NCBI RefSeq assembly: GCF_945859685.1 | Contig: NC_079148.1 | Span: 124,577,621 to 124,641,620 of the forward strand | Direction: 5' to 3' | Length of the DNA stretch: 64,000 nucleotides | Origin: Eupeodes corollae | Lineage: Eukaryota > Arthropoda > Insecta > Diptera > Syrphidae | Shown: one piece after another, positions 32,676 to 46,208 of the stretch | Position numbering within the stretch: the first letter of the stretch is position 1 | Layout of the letters: each line of letters opens with the position of its first letter | Notes under the pieces: generated by a model | Told to the model about the DNA's origin: nothing | Seen by the model: only the letters and a program-made list of their open reading frames with translations | Databases searched by the model: none | Program-made: the position numbers and the translations under genes

Positions 32676-34587
32676 TGCATTTTACTGCTTAAACATATCG
32701 CATGATATCAAGGTCTCTCAAACCTCAAATATAAAAGTGATGTTTAAGTCGAATTCGAACTATAAGTTCATCAAAACCTTTTTGAAAAGTATAATTTGAC
32801 TGCCAGTCACAAAACCTTGCTACCAATGCAACTGAGGTCTAAAGTAGATAATAATCAATTTAACAATACATTCATTTGTTAAACACATGTTCATATATTG
32901 ACAATGAAACAATGACTTTTCATAAAAATTTGCATTCAAAGAACTGCTGCTATTTTTTCAGAATCACTGCTAAACTGCGTAATTTTGAATAGAAATTAAT
33001 TGGTACGTACGCACGCACCGACGTTTTTACCTAAAGCATCTATGATTTGAAACTCTACCAACTTACCTATCTACCAATACAAAGCACATATAAGTACATA
33101 TATGTACGTATTTATATAGCCTTATCGATCCCGCACCACCCTGTTATAAATTGTTTGTGCAACTAATCACATCATACGGTAGATTTGATTCTGACACAAA
33201 ACATAAGGGTTGCAAAGCAATAAGTGCGGCAAATAGTGCAGTGATGGTGACTGGACTGGATCGCTTTGGTAGGAGGGGTAAAAGCTGTTGCACATATTCC
33301 ATACAATTCCACTTGTTTGACAGTTTAAACTGAGTGCAATTTACCCCCCATTCCATCAATATTCTTCATCCATAGACTATACTTCCGTTGACGCACCCGG
33401 TACGTTCACACACACACACGTATGTATACCATATAGCAAGCATTCAATTATAAATCGCTCAATTAAATCGAACAAAAAGTGTGCAAATTAAATCGATTAA
33501 ACATTAATCATGAATGATGATAATCAACGTTGAAGTCAGAGAGGGGTGTTTATTTTTTTCCAACAAAAAAAAAATAATAATAATAATAAATAAAAAAGGT
33601 AGGTTGAGTTGATGTTGATAAAAAGAAATAAACGAAAAATTTCCAAATTTGATTTTCACCATTTTCACAATTTTCACAATTTTAATAATTTTCATGCGAT
33701 TTTCACTTGCAGCTGTGGCAAACTGGCAATATTCATATAATAACATCGATGTCGATGGTATGGACTTATCGTAAATTTGTGATTGTAGGGTAAGTTGGAG
33801 CGGGAGTTGAGGGATGGATATACTGCGTGATGAAAAATGCAAAAAGGAAGGGAGCAGATTTTCTCTCTTTAACTTTTCCATCACCTGGTGATGGAATAAA
33901 TTCGAAATTAATAAGGATTTCATAAACGCAAAGAACTCATTTGCGGGAGAATAAGGTCAGTGCGGTATGTGAGTTAAGGTGGCCAGACATACAGAATTTG
34001 AAAACAAAAATCAAAATATTTTTAAAGAGTCAAAAATTTTTAAACATTGGCGTACAATTCTAAATGATTTTAGTAAGAAAATAGAACCATTTTAGTAATT
34101 TAGTGAGTTCAAAAGATGAATTTACCAATTTCAAACGACTATTACATTTTTCCATCTCTTAACACATTACAATGTTAAATTGTAAAGCCTTTTTTATTAA
34201 GGGCTCTCACTTTGAATTTTTCGATTTTTTTGAGAGTAGTGACTTTTAAAACTGTCATCCTTTCATATTTTGACAATTGATAACTTATTCATCAATTAAA
34301 AGCGAGCCACGTTCACACTTTAACAACGTATCTGATTAGTTGAAAATCACTAAAAAACTAACCGAAAGTCGCACTTGCTCAAGATTATAGCACTTTTTGG
34401 AGGTCATGGAGAATTTTCTCGCAAGGTAATAGATAGCAACTTGAAGAACATTTTAAGCTTGGCTACAAGTTAGTGATTTAAATAACCGAAACTATTCATC
34501 GCAAACATCTTTAGTGAAGAGAACCATTTTCATCTCGCACCTATGTAGATTATTGAAAATCCTGTCAATCCTCAACGTGACATTGTT
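32676..34587. other. Non-coding region with small microsatellites
   Basis: Contains a short AC run at about 33407-33420 and an AAT/AATA run at about 33570-33592. A 139-codon minus-strand frame at 33923-33504 is low complexity and not supported as a gene. Confidence 0.5.
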
Positions 34588-35757
34588 AACTTCCCATAGG
34601 AAGTTATTGTAATGGGTCCGATTTGTCAAATTGAAAATTTTGACATTTCTCGACGTTTCAAGGTCCCTAGATCCGACATAAAAGATTTTTAGAAAGATGT
34701 CTGTGCGTGCGTGTGGACGTACGCTCGTACGTCGACGCGACGTTTTTTTCGTCGTCCATAGCTCAAGAGCCAGAAGAGATATCGACTTCAAATAAATTTT
34801 GTTATACAGATAATAAGACAGAAAGGGCTCTCAAAAAAATTGCGTGGGTGGTTTTTTTACCATAGCAGTTTGAAAAAAAGATGAAAATTTTGGTTAAATA
34901 TCTTACGAATTAAAAACGCTTGAGACTTGAATTAAATTTTATATAATATATTGTAAAGTGATATCAAAGAAATATATTTTTTGGAAAATATTCACTTAAC
35001 GTATTTTTTTATAAATCAAAAAAGCTGAAAAAAAATGTTTCACCTACAAAATATTAGGACTAAAATATGATTTCATCTCAAAAACAATTTCGAGCAATGA
35101 AGAATATTATTTGACATCTGATAAAATTTTCAGAAAAATCGAATTGACAGATTTTTTATAAAAAATAAAAATCTAAAAAAAAACATTACTCAAAGTTGGT
35201 AAAAATTGAATATCGATTCAAATATCTTTTCAAAAACTTGAAATTTAGACTTCAAACTTATTTTATCTTATAAGAAATATAGTTTTCAACATCCTGCAAA
35301 AATTTTTAGAAAAATCGAATGGACAGTTTTTTTTACAAAAAATTAAAAACCGAAAAAAAATTAACAAAAGTTGGTAAAAAATGATTTTCTACCTAATTTT
35401 TGCTTATAAGAAATATTGATTTCAACATTGGGACAAATTTTGAGAAAAATCGAATTGACAGTTTTTTTACAAAAAATAAATACCTAAAAAAAGGTAAAAA
35501 AGTTGCTTAAAATTTACTTTCGACTCAAATAGCTCCTCAAAAATTAAGAATATTGGCTTCAAACTTATTTTATTTCACAGAAAATATTGTTTTGTATGAA
35601 AATCCAACAGTCCGTTTTTTCATAAAAAAATAAAATCTACAAAAAATAGTACGCAAATTTGGTAAAAATTGATACGAGTACATATAGACAAACTTTTAAG
35701 CAAGACAAATGGACAGAAAGGATGGAAAGTTATCAGTGTGGGTCACATCCCAGCCTC
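34588..35757 (+). repeat. HER copy C
   Basis: Full-length form. 5' hairpin at 34588, alternating GTGCGTGCGTGTGGACG tract at about 34703, internal units with GAAAAATCGAAT at about 35131, 35308 and 35442, an AATCCAACAGTCCG unit near 35600, then CAGTGTGGGTCACATCCCAG and a T run. Confidence 0.9.
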
Positions 35758-38700
35758 TTTTTTTGGTGCGGTTTTGGGATGGCGATGGAGGTGTGCTTGA
35801 ACCTTACATTTTTTTTACAAAATTAAGACTTAAATCTTAATTACGTGTAAGGAAAGGTATATGCCAACGCGCCTCTTCTAAAATAAAATTTGTGAAATTA
35901 TCAAGGGCACAAATCCGCAAATTATTGAATATATTAATCAAGATTTCATCAATACACGCAAAAGATGTGACGGCAATTCAAATTTACTTTATGGTTCTCT
36001 TTACAAGAAACAAATATATGTTTTCCTAATATCAAAATTTAACCATTATTCACGTTATAAAAGTGTATGTAGAAAAAAACAACAAAATAAGAAATGGTCA
36101 CCCCATTAATGGTGTTGGTTTTCAATAATGAATGCGCATACTAATGTGATAAACAGGCAGGCGAGGCGTTGCATTGGATTCGATAATATCATCATTCTCA
36201 AAAGTTGAAACTTTTATAAAACGATGGGTCTTCGTTTATGTTATTGATGAGATTTAATAATTTAACGTAGTGACTAGGAAGGTTTTAAACTTTGAAGAAT
36301 TTAAATATTTAAATCAAATAAAATCTCAGAATACTGTATTTTTAATAAGGAATTATTAATTTAAAAAGGCGCTGAAGCCCTTCTAATTGTATAAACAATT
36401 TTGTTTGATATGAGTTTGACATTATGACTTCTTTTCACCTACTCTAAAATCATACTAGATAAAAGCCGGATCATTTTAGGGTTCTTGAACTGTGACTATT
36501 TTCATTTAAAAAAACTCTTAGAGCTTACATTAAGAAAAAAGTCAACCCTAAATATTCCATTAGAAAATCTACAAAAGAACTTTATGCGATAAAACTGTGC
36601 CAAAAGTAATTTTATTGCAACAACCATAAATATTTCATCGGGAGCCATCCGGTATACTGAATATATACGCATTCAACCCTAAGATTCAGTTCTTGTATAT
36701 TTAGGCACAGGAACTGCACTCTAAAAGGAATTATCATGCAATGCAGTGAAGAGCCACAAAGGCAGCAGAAGGGGGTATATCTTTTTCACTTAGAGGAAGA
36801 AGAAGAAGTGAAAATCCTCATGCCATATCGCCACTACATCGTACCGCACCGCTCCAAAAATAATATCCTTTTATTTTTCCCTTCCATTTCCTGCCGTTGA
36901 AGTGGCAAGCCAAATGAAATGCTGCAAATTTCCCCCCATACCTTGCTGTTTTGGAAACAAATCCCATGCCCATCCCGAGCCCAGCCCATGCCCACTCCAA
37001 TTTGAAGGTGGCCATCACTATACTATATCATGAAAGATGCTGGTTCGTTTTCCTTTCGCTTGCGATTCGCCCGGAAATATATTGCTTTCGTGATCGCATT
37101 TAGATTTAAACTCGACTGAAGGGAGGAAGTTGGATGAGAGAAGCAAAGCAGCAGCATCTCGGTGCATCCTTAGATGGAGATGGAGAAACTTGAAAAGCAG
37201 TAATCAGATGAATGGTTTCACGGCAATAGGGGTAACAGAAGCATCAGAGCGGAAGGGAGTTGAAAGACAAGATAGCCTCTCCTGAGTACTGCACCATCAG
37301 TAGCAACAAAAACACGTCGGAGATAGAAAGATGGAGATGTGGAGACATGTGCCCCCCAAACCAATAGATGCAGATAAAAATGGAAGCAGAACGGCTTAAG
37401 AGATTAAAGAAAACACACGAGAAGTATAAATCTCTGCACTTTTGTCGGTGTATATGTTTGTGTGCATAAGTCTGTGTGTGCTGTGCATGCCCTGATGATG
37501 GTATACTAACAGCAGTTGCATCCCTGAGTGTGTCTGGAAAAGCTCATCCTCCTCCTGCTGGCATTGAATAAGATGTACGTCCTGTTACATTACGTTTATC
37601 TTCTACTTATTCACTCGGTACATCCGCGAGTTGGCCTCTTCCTTATTTTGGTCTCTGTCTTTTTGGTCTTGGTCTTGGTCTTGAAGGCCCCCAGAGATGG
37701 ACTGGGGTAAGTAAAGCATTCAATTCATTTTGTAACGTTATTCTTTTCTTCTTGTGCACTTTTGCTGGCTGGATTTTTCTTATATTCTTATTCGAATTCT
37801 GATGCTGAGCTGAACTGATCTGAGAGTCCTCCATTTTGCAACAAGCATCAGGCAAATCTTAAATTCCTTCTATCTACCTACCTTCTATCTCTTCAACCCA
37901 ACCCGTCTCATCTCATCCAAAGGCTCCACCAGATCGACTTGGCGATTTGCGTGTTTCTAAGTTATCTTGCCGAAGAGATTACTCTTGAGGATTTTTTCCT
38001 ATGTACTTTTCTTTATTTTAAGTTAGGTATTTTTTCCTCTGTTGAGTTGGAATGTTTTCAAAATAATTTCTTTAGTTGTAGGAAAATGAAAAATCCTTTT
38101 TGCGTCTCGAGCAAGTTCAAGCTGGAGCTGGATATTTGTTTGAAAATATACGAGAATAGCATCATGATGGTTAGAAGACAGACTAATAGCAAAAGAAAGA
38201 AAGAAAAAAAATAATGGTTGACATCATCAGTCAGCATAAACATTATTCAAGCTCAGTAATTGTTTTTGCTATATCTAGCTACTCTTTCATTTGAACTTGT
38301 ATTTTTTTTTTAGTTACAAATTTCTAAGAAACATTTTCAACTTTGATACTTTCTTGAAAATCTTGTAAAATTTACGGAATAATTCAGGTAGGTACTAACA
38401 TTATGTATATTCACAACAAAAAATAAATAATTTATAACATTAACCACTGCAGTAGTTTTATTTATGCTTAGAAGCAACGATGTTTCAATGATGCACTGTG
38501 GCGTATACGCATTTTTTGTTATTGAATTTTAAACAAATTTTCATCCATTATTGGTTGCACACTTTATTATGGGTTGCATTAATTGAAATGATTACAATTG
38601 TTTTAAAAAGGTCAACATGCAGACAGAACTGTGCTAGAAGATTTGCCAATCAATGATTCCACCGCAACAGTTTGATGAGCTCAAGCAATTTGAACTTTAG

Positions 38701-40330
38701 TCCTTCACTGAAAAATAGAAAAGAGCAAAAGTTTAAATTTGTTAGAAATTGATTTTGCATAGAGGAATTGTGAGTGATTGAATTACCAGAAACTGTCTCA
38801 TTAATAAATTCCATGTAATTTCACAAAATGTACGTATAATGGGCCTTTTACCAAAATACCAAATTTAAATTTATCGCGAATCACATTTGATTTGTCGTAT
38901 CCATCAGATATCTTCATATATACACTCAAATAATAGGATACCATTTGTATGATGGACATCAAACGTAGCTTGGCTTTCATCCTGAAATGATGTCAGAGTC
39001 AACAGGTCCTACGTAACGTATGTATAGTATATTAATTATAACAGCAGGTGCGTTCAACAACTGAACATCGAAAATTTTAGCTGATGCACGTACTCACGCA
39101 CGCAACAACAGGCATTTATAAATACATATATACGAATGCTGTTATATGTATGTATATATGTATATATCTGCTGTCGATAACACTCCCTTTATACATATGA
39201 TGATGATGCGGGCGCAAGTCCTGTCAAAATCATCACACAAAGCTTATTATTGTTTGAATAGCAAAGTTGAGGTTATGGTGCGCCCTCTTTTGATTGTTTT
39301 GTTAATTGCACTATGTGCACCTTGATGTTGTGGGCTAAAAGGTGTGCAATATGTAAATGTATGTAGAAGTAGATATATGTATGCTTATGCAATGCATATC
39401 CTAGTCCCAAACTCCCATTTAAATCTATTTAGATATCTATTTAGGTGCTTGTATAAATCATGCTGCCATATCCTGACGCATGTTGCATGAACATCTATCT
39501 ATATTGTTCATGTTCATAGATATGTATATATAGAGGATTTATCGTAATCGTATACAATTGAATTGATGAGGGAAACAATTTTTTAATTTCACTTCTCGCT
39601 TTGTAGCGGTTCCGCAAATATACGGTTTTGAAACTAATTTTATTGTAATTTCAACAATTAGTTGGTATTTTGTTGATAATCCTTTGATTGAGGACACGCT
39701 CGAACAGCAGCATGGCAATTTAAGGTGCAGCATTGCAGCGGAAGGCAGTAAAGCAACCAGAGGCAATTTCCTCATAAAGCTATATGGTATATATTGAATA
39801 TAAGAAAAAGGGTGATGTAAATGGTGGCGTAATGAAATTGCCGATTAATTATCCGCATATGATGGGTTAAAACATAGAAAAGGGAACATCATAGAATACA
39901 CTTTGAATTAAAGTCATACAGCATGTTTGAAGCATTGGCAATGAACAAAAAAAATCCAATAATAATAATCCAACCACTTTAATTATTTAAAATTGAGATA
40001 TTAAAATTTAATTACCGAATCGAGATAATCAAATGAAGCGAAATGAATTTGATAATGATGAAGCTTATTTTTGAAATAGCCAATAGAAACTTGAAAAAAT
40101 TGAATTTTTTTTAGTATATTATTTTATGCTTTGATGCATTGAATTGGTTTGATTGCCTAAATTTTAATATGAAATATTATATTTTTAATTAACGGTTTTA
40201 TGTACGTCAATAGAAGATTTTATTAGTCCAATTCAGAACCACAAATAGTAAAATCAAAAACTGTAATTGATATTCTTTCGAAATTACACCAAATATTCAA
40301 AATAAAAAAACTATAATTTTATCTTTTTTA
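35758..40330. other. Non-coding region
   Basis: Long AT-rich region with no gene I can support. A TTGGTC/TTGGTCTTGGTCT run lies at about 37660-37680, and TATA/GTATG-type simple repeats at about 39120-39170. Short frames have no recognisable motif. Confidence 0.5.
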
Positions 40331-40540
40331 TCTTCCCATAGGGAGTAATTGTCTCCATTCCTATTTTTCTAATTGAAAATTTTTACATTTTCGGACGTCT
40401 CTAGAATCAAAACACAATGTTTTAAATAGATGTTGTGTGTTCATGTATTTTAACCTTCTTACGAAGGTACGTACACAAATTTGGTTGATCTCAAATATCT
40501 TCCGAACCAATTACGCTAGCGACTTCAATAATTTGTAAGT
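40331..40540 (+). repeat. HER fragment, 5' end only
   Basis: A diverged 5' hairpin (CTTCCCATAGGGAG) is followed by AATTGAAAATTTT and the GACTTCAATAA region, then the sequence switches at about 40541 to an inverted HER tail. Confidence 0.65.
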
Positions 40541-40545
40541 ACAAA

Positions 40546-40980
40546 AAAAGAAGCGACCCACATTGATAACTTTCCATCCTTTCTGCCCATTTGTCTTGTC
40601 TTAAAGTTTTCAGTTCAATTATTCTAAACGTTTTTTAAAATTACGAAAAATATTTTGCATATGATGGAACATTTTAATTTCAAAATCTATTTTTATAAAC
40701 GAGATTGTTAGTGAAAAAACAATTTTTACCAATTTAAGTATCTTTTGCGTACTGTTTTTTGTAGATTATATTTTTTTATAAAAATTACTTGTTGGATTCC
40801 TATAAAAAAACTTACTGAATGTTAAAAAAAATATTTTCTGTGAGATAAAACTAGTTTGAAGCCAATATTTTTAGTTTCTGAAAAGATATTTGAGTCGAAA
40901 GTAAATTTTTACCAACTTTTAGTAATTTTTTAAGTTTTCATTTATTGTAAGAAAAGCTGACAATTTCCACACGACGTATT
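40546..40980 (-). repeat. HER copy D1, inverted 3' half
   Basis: Opens with the inverted tail AGCGACCCACATTGATAAC and continues through inverted internal units to GACAATTTCCAC, where a LINE fragment begins. Confidence 0.75.
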
Positions 40981-40984
40981 TGTT

Positions 40985-41440
40985 TTGAGAGAAACGTGGC
41001 TTAATTCAAACTTTTCCGACACAGAACTTTTCAGTCAAGAGTTCGAAGTTTACAGAAACGATCGTTATGTTGGTAATGCAAACGATTTAGGAAGAGGTGT
41101 TCTCAAAGCGGAAAAAAAATACATATTTTTCTTTTTCTGTATCTTTTCCATTTTAACTACCAATTGAACTGGTATGTGTAAAGATAATGGTACAGACTAA
41201 GACTATTTTCATTTTAAACGTCTACATTCCTCCAAAAACTTTGGAGTCTGTTGATAACAATCTCTCCTTGGCATTAGACTATCTTATAAATTTGTCCAGC
41301 TCTGACACCAATATTTTGCTTCTAGGTGATTTTAATTTACCACACATTGACTGAATTCTATCCGAAGACGAATCCTGCCTTGAAGAATCTCCTTCTTCTT
41401 CTTCACATTTGGAACTATATCTTCTCGATAAAGTCCTTCT
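40985..41440 (+). pseudogene. LINE endonuclease-domain relic
   Basis: The frame RETWLNSNFSDTELFSQEF followed by YRNDR and GRGVL matches the N-terminal endonuclease of Jockey-group LINEs. LLLGDFNLPHID at about 41320-41352 is the GDFN catalytic core. The order suggests it is the upstream half of the reverse transcriptase relic at 42485-43290, now separated by HER copy D2. Stops and frame changes are present. Confidence 0.75.
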
Positions 41441-41444
41441 ATTT

Positions 41445-42478
41445 AAATCGAAAGTAAATTTTTACTAAGTTTTAGTATTGTTTTTTTTTTTTAGGTTTTA
41501 TTTTTTTGTAAAAAAACTGTCAATTCGATTTTTTCAAAATTATATCGAATGTTAAAAACAATATTTCTTATAAGATAAAATTAGTTTGAAGCCAATATTT
41601 CAAAAAGATATTTGAGTCGAAAATCAATTTTTACCAACTTTTGTTAATTTTTTTAGGTTTTTAATTTTCGTACAAAAACTGTCAATTCAATTTTTTTTCA
41701 AAATTTTACTGAATGTTAACAACAATATTTTTGGAAAGATTAAAGTGGTTTAAAGCCAATATCTACAATTTTTGAAAAGATATTTTAGTCGAAAATCAAT
41801 TTTTACCAACTTCTTTACATATTTTTCTAGGTTTTTATTTACAAAAAAAACTGTCAATTTTATTTATCTCAAAATTTGCCCCAATGTTGAAAACAATATT
41901 TCTTATAAGTAAAAATTAGTTAGAAGGTATTATCTCAAATTTTGGAAAAGATATTTGAGTCGAAAAAAGTAAACTAAAGCCAATATCTTAAAGTTTTGAA
42001 AAGAAATTTGAGTCGAAAATCAATTTTTACCAACTTTTATTAATTTTTTTAAGGTTTTTATTTTCTGTAAAAAAATGGTCACTTCGATTTTTCTCAACAT
42101 TTTTCAGAATGTTGAAAACAATATTTCTTATAAGATAAAATAAGTTTGAAGCCTTAATTTCTAGTCCAAGTTTCAAGATATTTGAATCAATTTTCAATTT
42201 TTACCAACTTTGAGCAATGTTTTTTTAGATTTTTATTTAAAAAAAACTGTCTATTCGATTTTTCTTCAAATTTTATCAGATGTCAAAAAAAAAATATGGT
42301 AAAAAAAACCACCCACGCAATTTTCTTGAGAGCCCTTTCTGCATTGTACGGACGTACACACGCACGCACTTTCTAAAAATCTTTTATTTCGACTCTAGGG
42401 ACCTTGAAACGTTGAGAAATGTCAAAATTTCAATTTGACAAATCGGACCCATTACAATAACTTCCTATGGGAATTTAA
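41445..42478 (-). repeat. HER copy D2, inverted
   Basis: Reverse complement of the HER body with about five internal units and the inverted 5' hairpin at the right edge (CATTACAATAACTTCC near 42449-42466). There is an internal deletion between the GATGTCAAAAA and GGTAAAAAAAACC blocks. It has no recognisable 3' tail at its left edge. Confidence 0.85.
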
Positions 42479-42484
42479 TAAGGC

Positions 42485-43290
42485 CTGGAAAATGTATCTC
42501 AAAACTCTGTCTCCATAGTATTAAGAACGTGTAGTAATGCCTTAGTAAAACCCCTTACGTTCTTATTTAAACTTTCTCTAAAAACAGCCAAATTTGTCAG
42601 TACATGGAAGAAGTCATTTCTAACACCAATTTTCAAGAAAGCATTTTTTAGTAAAAATCTCATTTGCGAACAGCAATATGGTTTTATGAAAAAAAGACCA
42701 ACCGTTACAAAGCTCCTTACATTCTCAAACATATGTTCAAAAGCTTTAAAACAAGGTCATGAAGTTCACTGTGTATACACTGACTTTTCTAAAGATTTTG
42801 ACCAACTTAGCCACGGAATTATTTTATTTAAACTTAAAGCTCTTTGTTTTCCACCATTTTTCTTAGATTGGATTAAATCATACCTTAAAAACAGATCCAA
42901 TGAGGTAAAATTTAGAAATTGTCATTCTGAAACTTTTGTGGCTCAATCTGGTGTTCCCCAGGAAAGCCATCTTGGCCCTTTTCTGTTCATCCTGTCTTTT
43001 ACAATGTATCGTCATGTCTACGCTCAAGTGAATTTCTCATTTTTGCTGACGACATGAAGATTTTTAAAATAATAAAGTCTATCCATGATCGTATTCTTTT
43101 AGAAGCCGACATTGATAGTTCTCAACTCTTTAAAATGCCAGACGATAACTTTTACTAAGAAAATAATCAGTAGTGTATTTGACTATTGTATATCACAGCA
43201 AGAACTCTGTCGCGTCTCCACATTTAAAGATTTAGGTGTTCATTTCTGTTCCAACTTAGAATTTACATATCACATTAATTTATAAGCTTT
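42485..43290 (+). pseudogene. LINE reverse transcriptase relic
   Basis: The frame at 42686-43057 carries VYTDFSKDFDQLSHG, where the usual Ala of SKAFD is Asp, then FFLDWIKSYLKNRS and AQSGVPQESHLGP. The catalytic box FADDMK can be read in another frame near 43045 (TTTGCTGACGACATGAAG). It ends near LEADIDS. Its Jockey-group character and order fit the endonuclease relic at 40985-41440. Confidence 0.75.
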
Positions 43291-43309
43291 CTACTTTCTG
43301 AAATTCTGG

Positions 43310-43440
43310 TGTGTAAAAAAATTGCTTTGGTAAAAAAAACACAAACTTAATTTTCTTGAGAACCCTTTCTGCATCTTTCTGAATAACAAAATTTATTTGA
43401 AGTCAATAACTCCACTGGTTCTTGAGCTTTAGATTTCCCG
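43310..43440 (-). repeat. HER fragment J, inverted
   Basis: GGTAAAAAAAACACAAAC, TTTTCTTGAGAACCC and GGTTCTTGAGCTTTAGA match the reverse complement of the HER 5' third. It could be the far end of D1, split by the LINE. Confidence 0.65.
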
Positions 43441-46029
43441 AACGAATTTTTTATTTTTTTACTTTCGGTTTTTTAGCCTAGTTTAAAATTCTGTTCTTGG
43501 TACCAAAGTTTTAATTTTTGTATATTTTTAGATAAAATCGATTATTATCTATATTGATTGACTATTTTTAAAATTTTGTATCCATTGTTGAAATTAAATA
43601 ACTGCATACAAACATACATATGTGTTTGTAGCTTACTGTTAACTCTATTAATGATCATAGTTCATTAAAATGTGTAGCAACAGTCTCCTTCACCGGATTC
43701 CTTCTTTCTTTATTTTAACACTTTCATTCAAATTTACATTGAAAGGCTAAGCACTTAATTTATAGTCGTATCTTTAAAAACTGACATTTTACTCTAAGTC
43801 CTTGTAAGCTCTATTCTTACACAAAAGTTTTAATGAAAATTTGGTATTAATTTACTTGCTTAGATAAATTCTAGCTCTAACCCCTTTAACCTGTCTTTTG
43901 ATGTAATCTTATTCTTGCAAAAATCCTCAGCATATTTGATTGCTTTAATATCAAGATAGGAGCTTACCTCTAATTGCATTTCTTCGTCGTTGGCGTCTTC
44001 GTCGCCGGTGCCGTTCAAAATTGTCCTTCCCCTTTTTTTGACTTGACTTTACTTTAATTCAACTCATCATCACGGATTAAGTAAGGAACTTTTTCACAAG
44101 CTCTCGATGTGTAGAATGCGAGCCAACCACTGGCTGCGATGTGTTGCTTGCTGAGACTGTTAAACTACCAGTGAGCCCAGTTTTTAATGTCTTATAACTA
44201 TAGTTCACCGCGCATTAGCGGTCGAAACATCACCACGCTTAAGCGTTAGGTTTCAAATTGGTTTATTAAGAACTTAATTACACTGAAAACACTTAAAAAT
44301 TCTTTTTTGTTCATCATCGTTCCTTTTTTTATAATAAGGACAAAACAGTAGGAAGATATACAATCCACCTCACTTCCTCAGTTTTTCGTTCCGTGATATT
44401 TAAGTTTCTTAATGTGCATTGCCCACAAAACTTAAGCAGCTTTGGAACCTTATACCAACCCCCAACCTCACACACTCTCAGCTAGTCCACCCAATTTTCA
44501 TCACAACACCGAAGGCGAACAAAACACATTTTCATAAGGCCTCCTCCGCCTTCGAGAGGTGTCGCTAATAGTCTTCGAGGTCTATTTACTTTTTCCTTGG
44601 GATGTTGAAAAATCCTTAATACCGTTAAATGCTTTTACTTTGGGGGCCATTAATGTTTTATGCAAATTTAATTCGAGCACCAAAAGACTTTCCAGCGATG
44701 GCAGCGAAGTTAAGTGCCTGTCCTACAATTCACCGCGCTGCCGTCCATCCCACCTCCGTGTCGTTCGGCGTCATCATCGTCGCGCTATTCTCTTAACCCT
44801 ATCATTATTTTCACTATTTTAAGGGATTTCAACTTGATCCTTTAATAATTTCAAAGGATGTTCTTATACGTTCATTTTTTTGTATTCTTTTCTTCTTCTC
44901 CCAGGCAGGATTGGTTTTTTGTTATAAAGCTCTGGACTCGCACAGAGTCGTTCATCATTCTGAAGATCGTGTGTAGTGCTTTCGCAGGACCACACTACAC
45001 TGCTGGCACTGAAATGGACCTGGACCAAAGAAAGAAGAACCAAACCATTAATCACATCATCTTCGAATGCAAACAATCGCAGAATAAGGATAAAGAATAT
45101 CATATCGTCTTAAGTATATAGTTTTCCGAGTATGTGAGTGTCGAAAAAGAAAAACGAAATTTTTCTCATGATAACCGCGAAAATTCATTTGTCAAATGCC
45201 ACGATGCTGCCTCGTGCATATATCTATCTATCCATACATACTTACAAAAGAACAAAAAAAAAAGAATCCTTTCTCAAGGACTGCCTTCGATTTTCAATTG
45301 TGTGAATCCTGCAATATGCATCGGTTGGTTTTGGTTTAGTTTGGTATCCAAGAATTTTATTTGAAAGGATTTATGCGCACTTAATGGTGGCTAGAAAAGG
45401 AAACCCCGTCGTACTATAGATCTAAACAAAATTAAGGACAAGGGCTCCAAGGATTTGCCATCGGTTGTATTAAAAACCTCCTCAGCTGTATCTTTATAAA
45501 TGTAGCTGGCTATACCTATGCATTGTTGGTTCACAATTTCAAATCCCCAAACCGCATTGACAACACAGCAACAGTAAAAGGACAACGTCAGGCAACACAA
45601 CGACAACGATATAAAAAACAAAACAAAAAAAGAACTGAATAGAATTCGTGAAAATGTGTTTTTGCAACTGGCAATTTTCTCGGGCGTTTTTGCTACGCGG
45701 CGGATTCGCTACCCCCTGAGCGTATACAAAAGAAGCATTTTCTCTTAGGAATATACTACATTTCCTTTGGGCTTACCCATTCCACGATGAATTGAAGGCA
45801 TCGTAACCAGCAGCGTTGACTTAGTTGGTCGAAACGAGATATACAGAGGTATGCTTGACATTCCTCCTCAACTACTTTAGATACTTTTTTTCTTCAAATT
45901 TCATTTACTTTTTATTTTTAAAGTGTCGTGTATTGGAATCAGTTATTTTGTTTATATAAATGATTTTCAAGAAGGAAAATAATGTGTTAATTATTTATTA
46001 TTTTGACTGATCTTAGAATAAGTGCAGGA
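43441..46029. other. Non-coding region
   Basis: No gene supported. It has several CTTCGTC/GTCGTC triplet-like patches near 43985-44010 and 44755-44785. Short frames have no motif. Confidence 0.5.
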
Positions 46030-46205
46030 GTAACTACGTGACCAAGTAACCAAGTGTACAAGTGACCAAGTGACAATGACACAATGACTATGTGACTTAG
46101 TTGCTTCCAGGGGTCTTAGTAGAAAAACAACTTATTTCTAAGGATAATTAAATACTGTAATAACTAATTACGGAAATATTTAAGTAACTAAGTGACTAAG
46201 TATTA
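46030..46205 (+). repeat. Minisatellite, AAGTGACCA/AAGTGACTA-type units, left block
   Basis: Eight- to ten-base units such as AAGTGACCAAGTGAC and AACTAAGTGACTAAGT. The same motif reappears at 48600-48690 on the far side of the LINE. Confidence 0.75.
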
Positions 46206-46208
46206 GCA

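Noticed and set aside
33504..33923. 139-codon minus-strand frame
   Set aside because: Composition is driven by AAT and ATTTTCAC repeats (poly-Ile and Lys-Ile-Val runs). No domain and no splice context.
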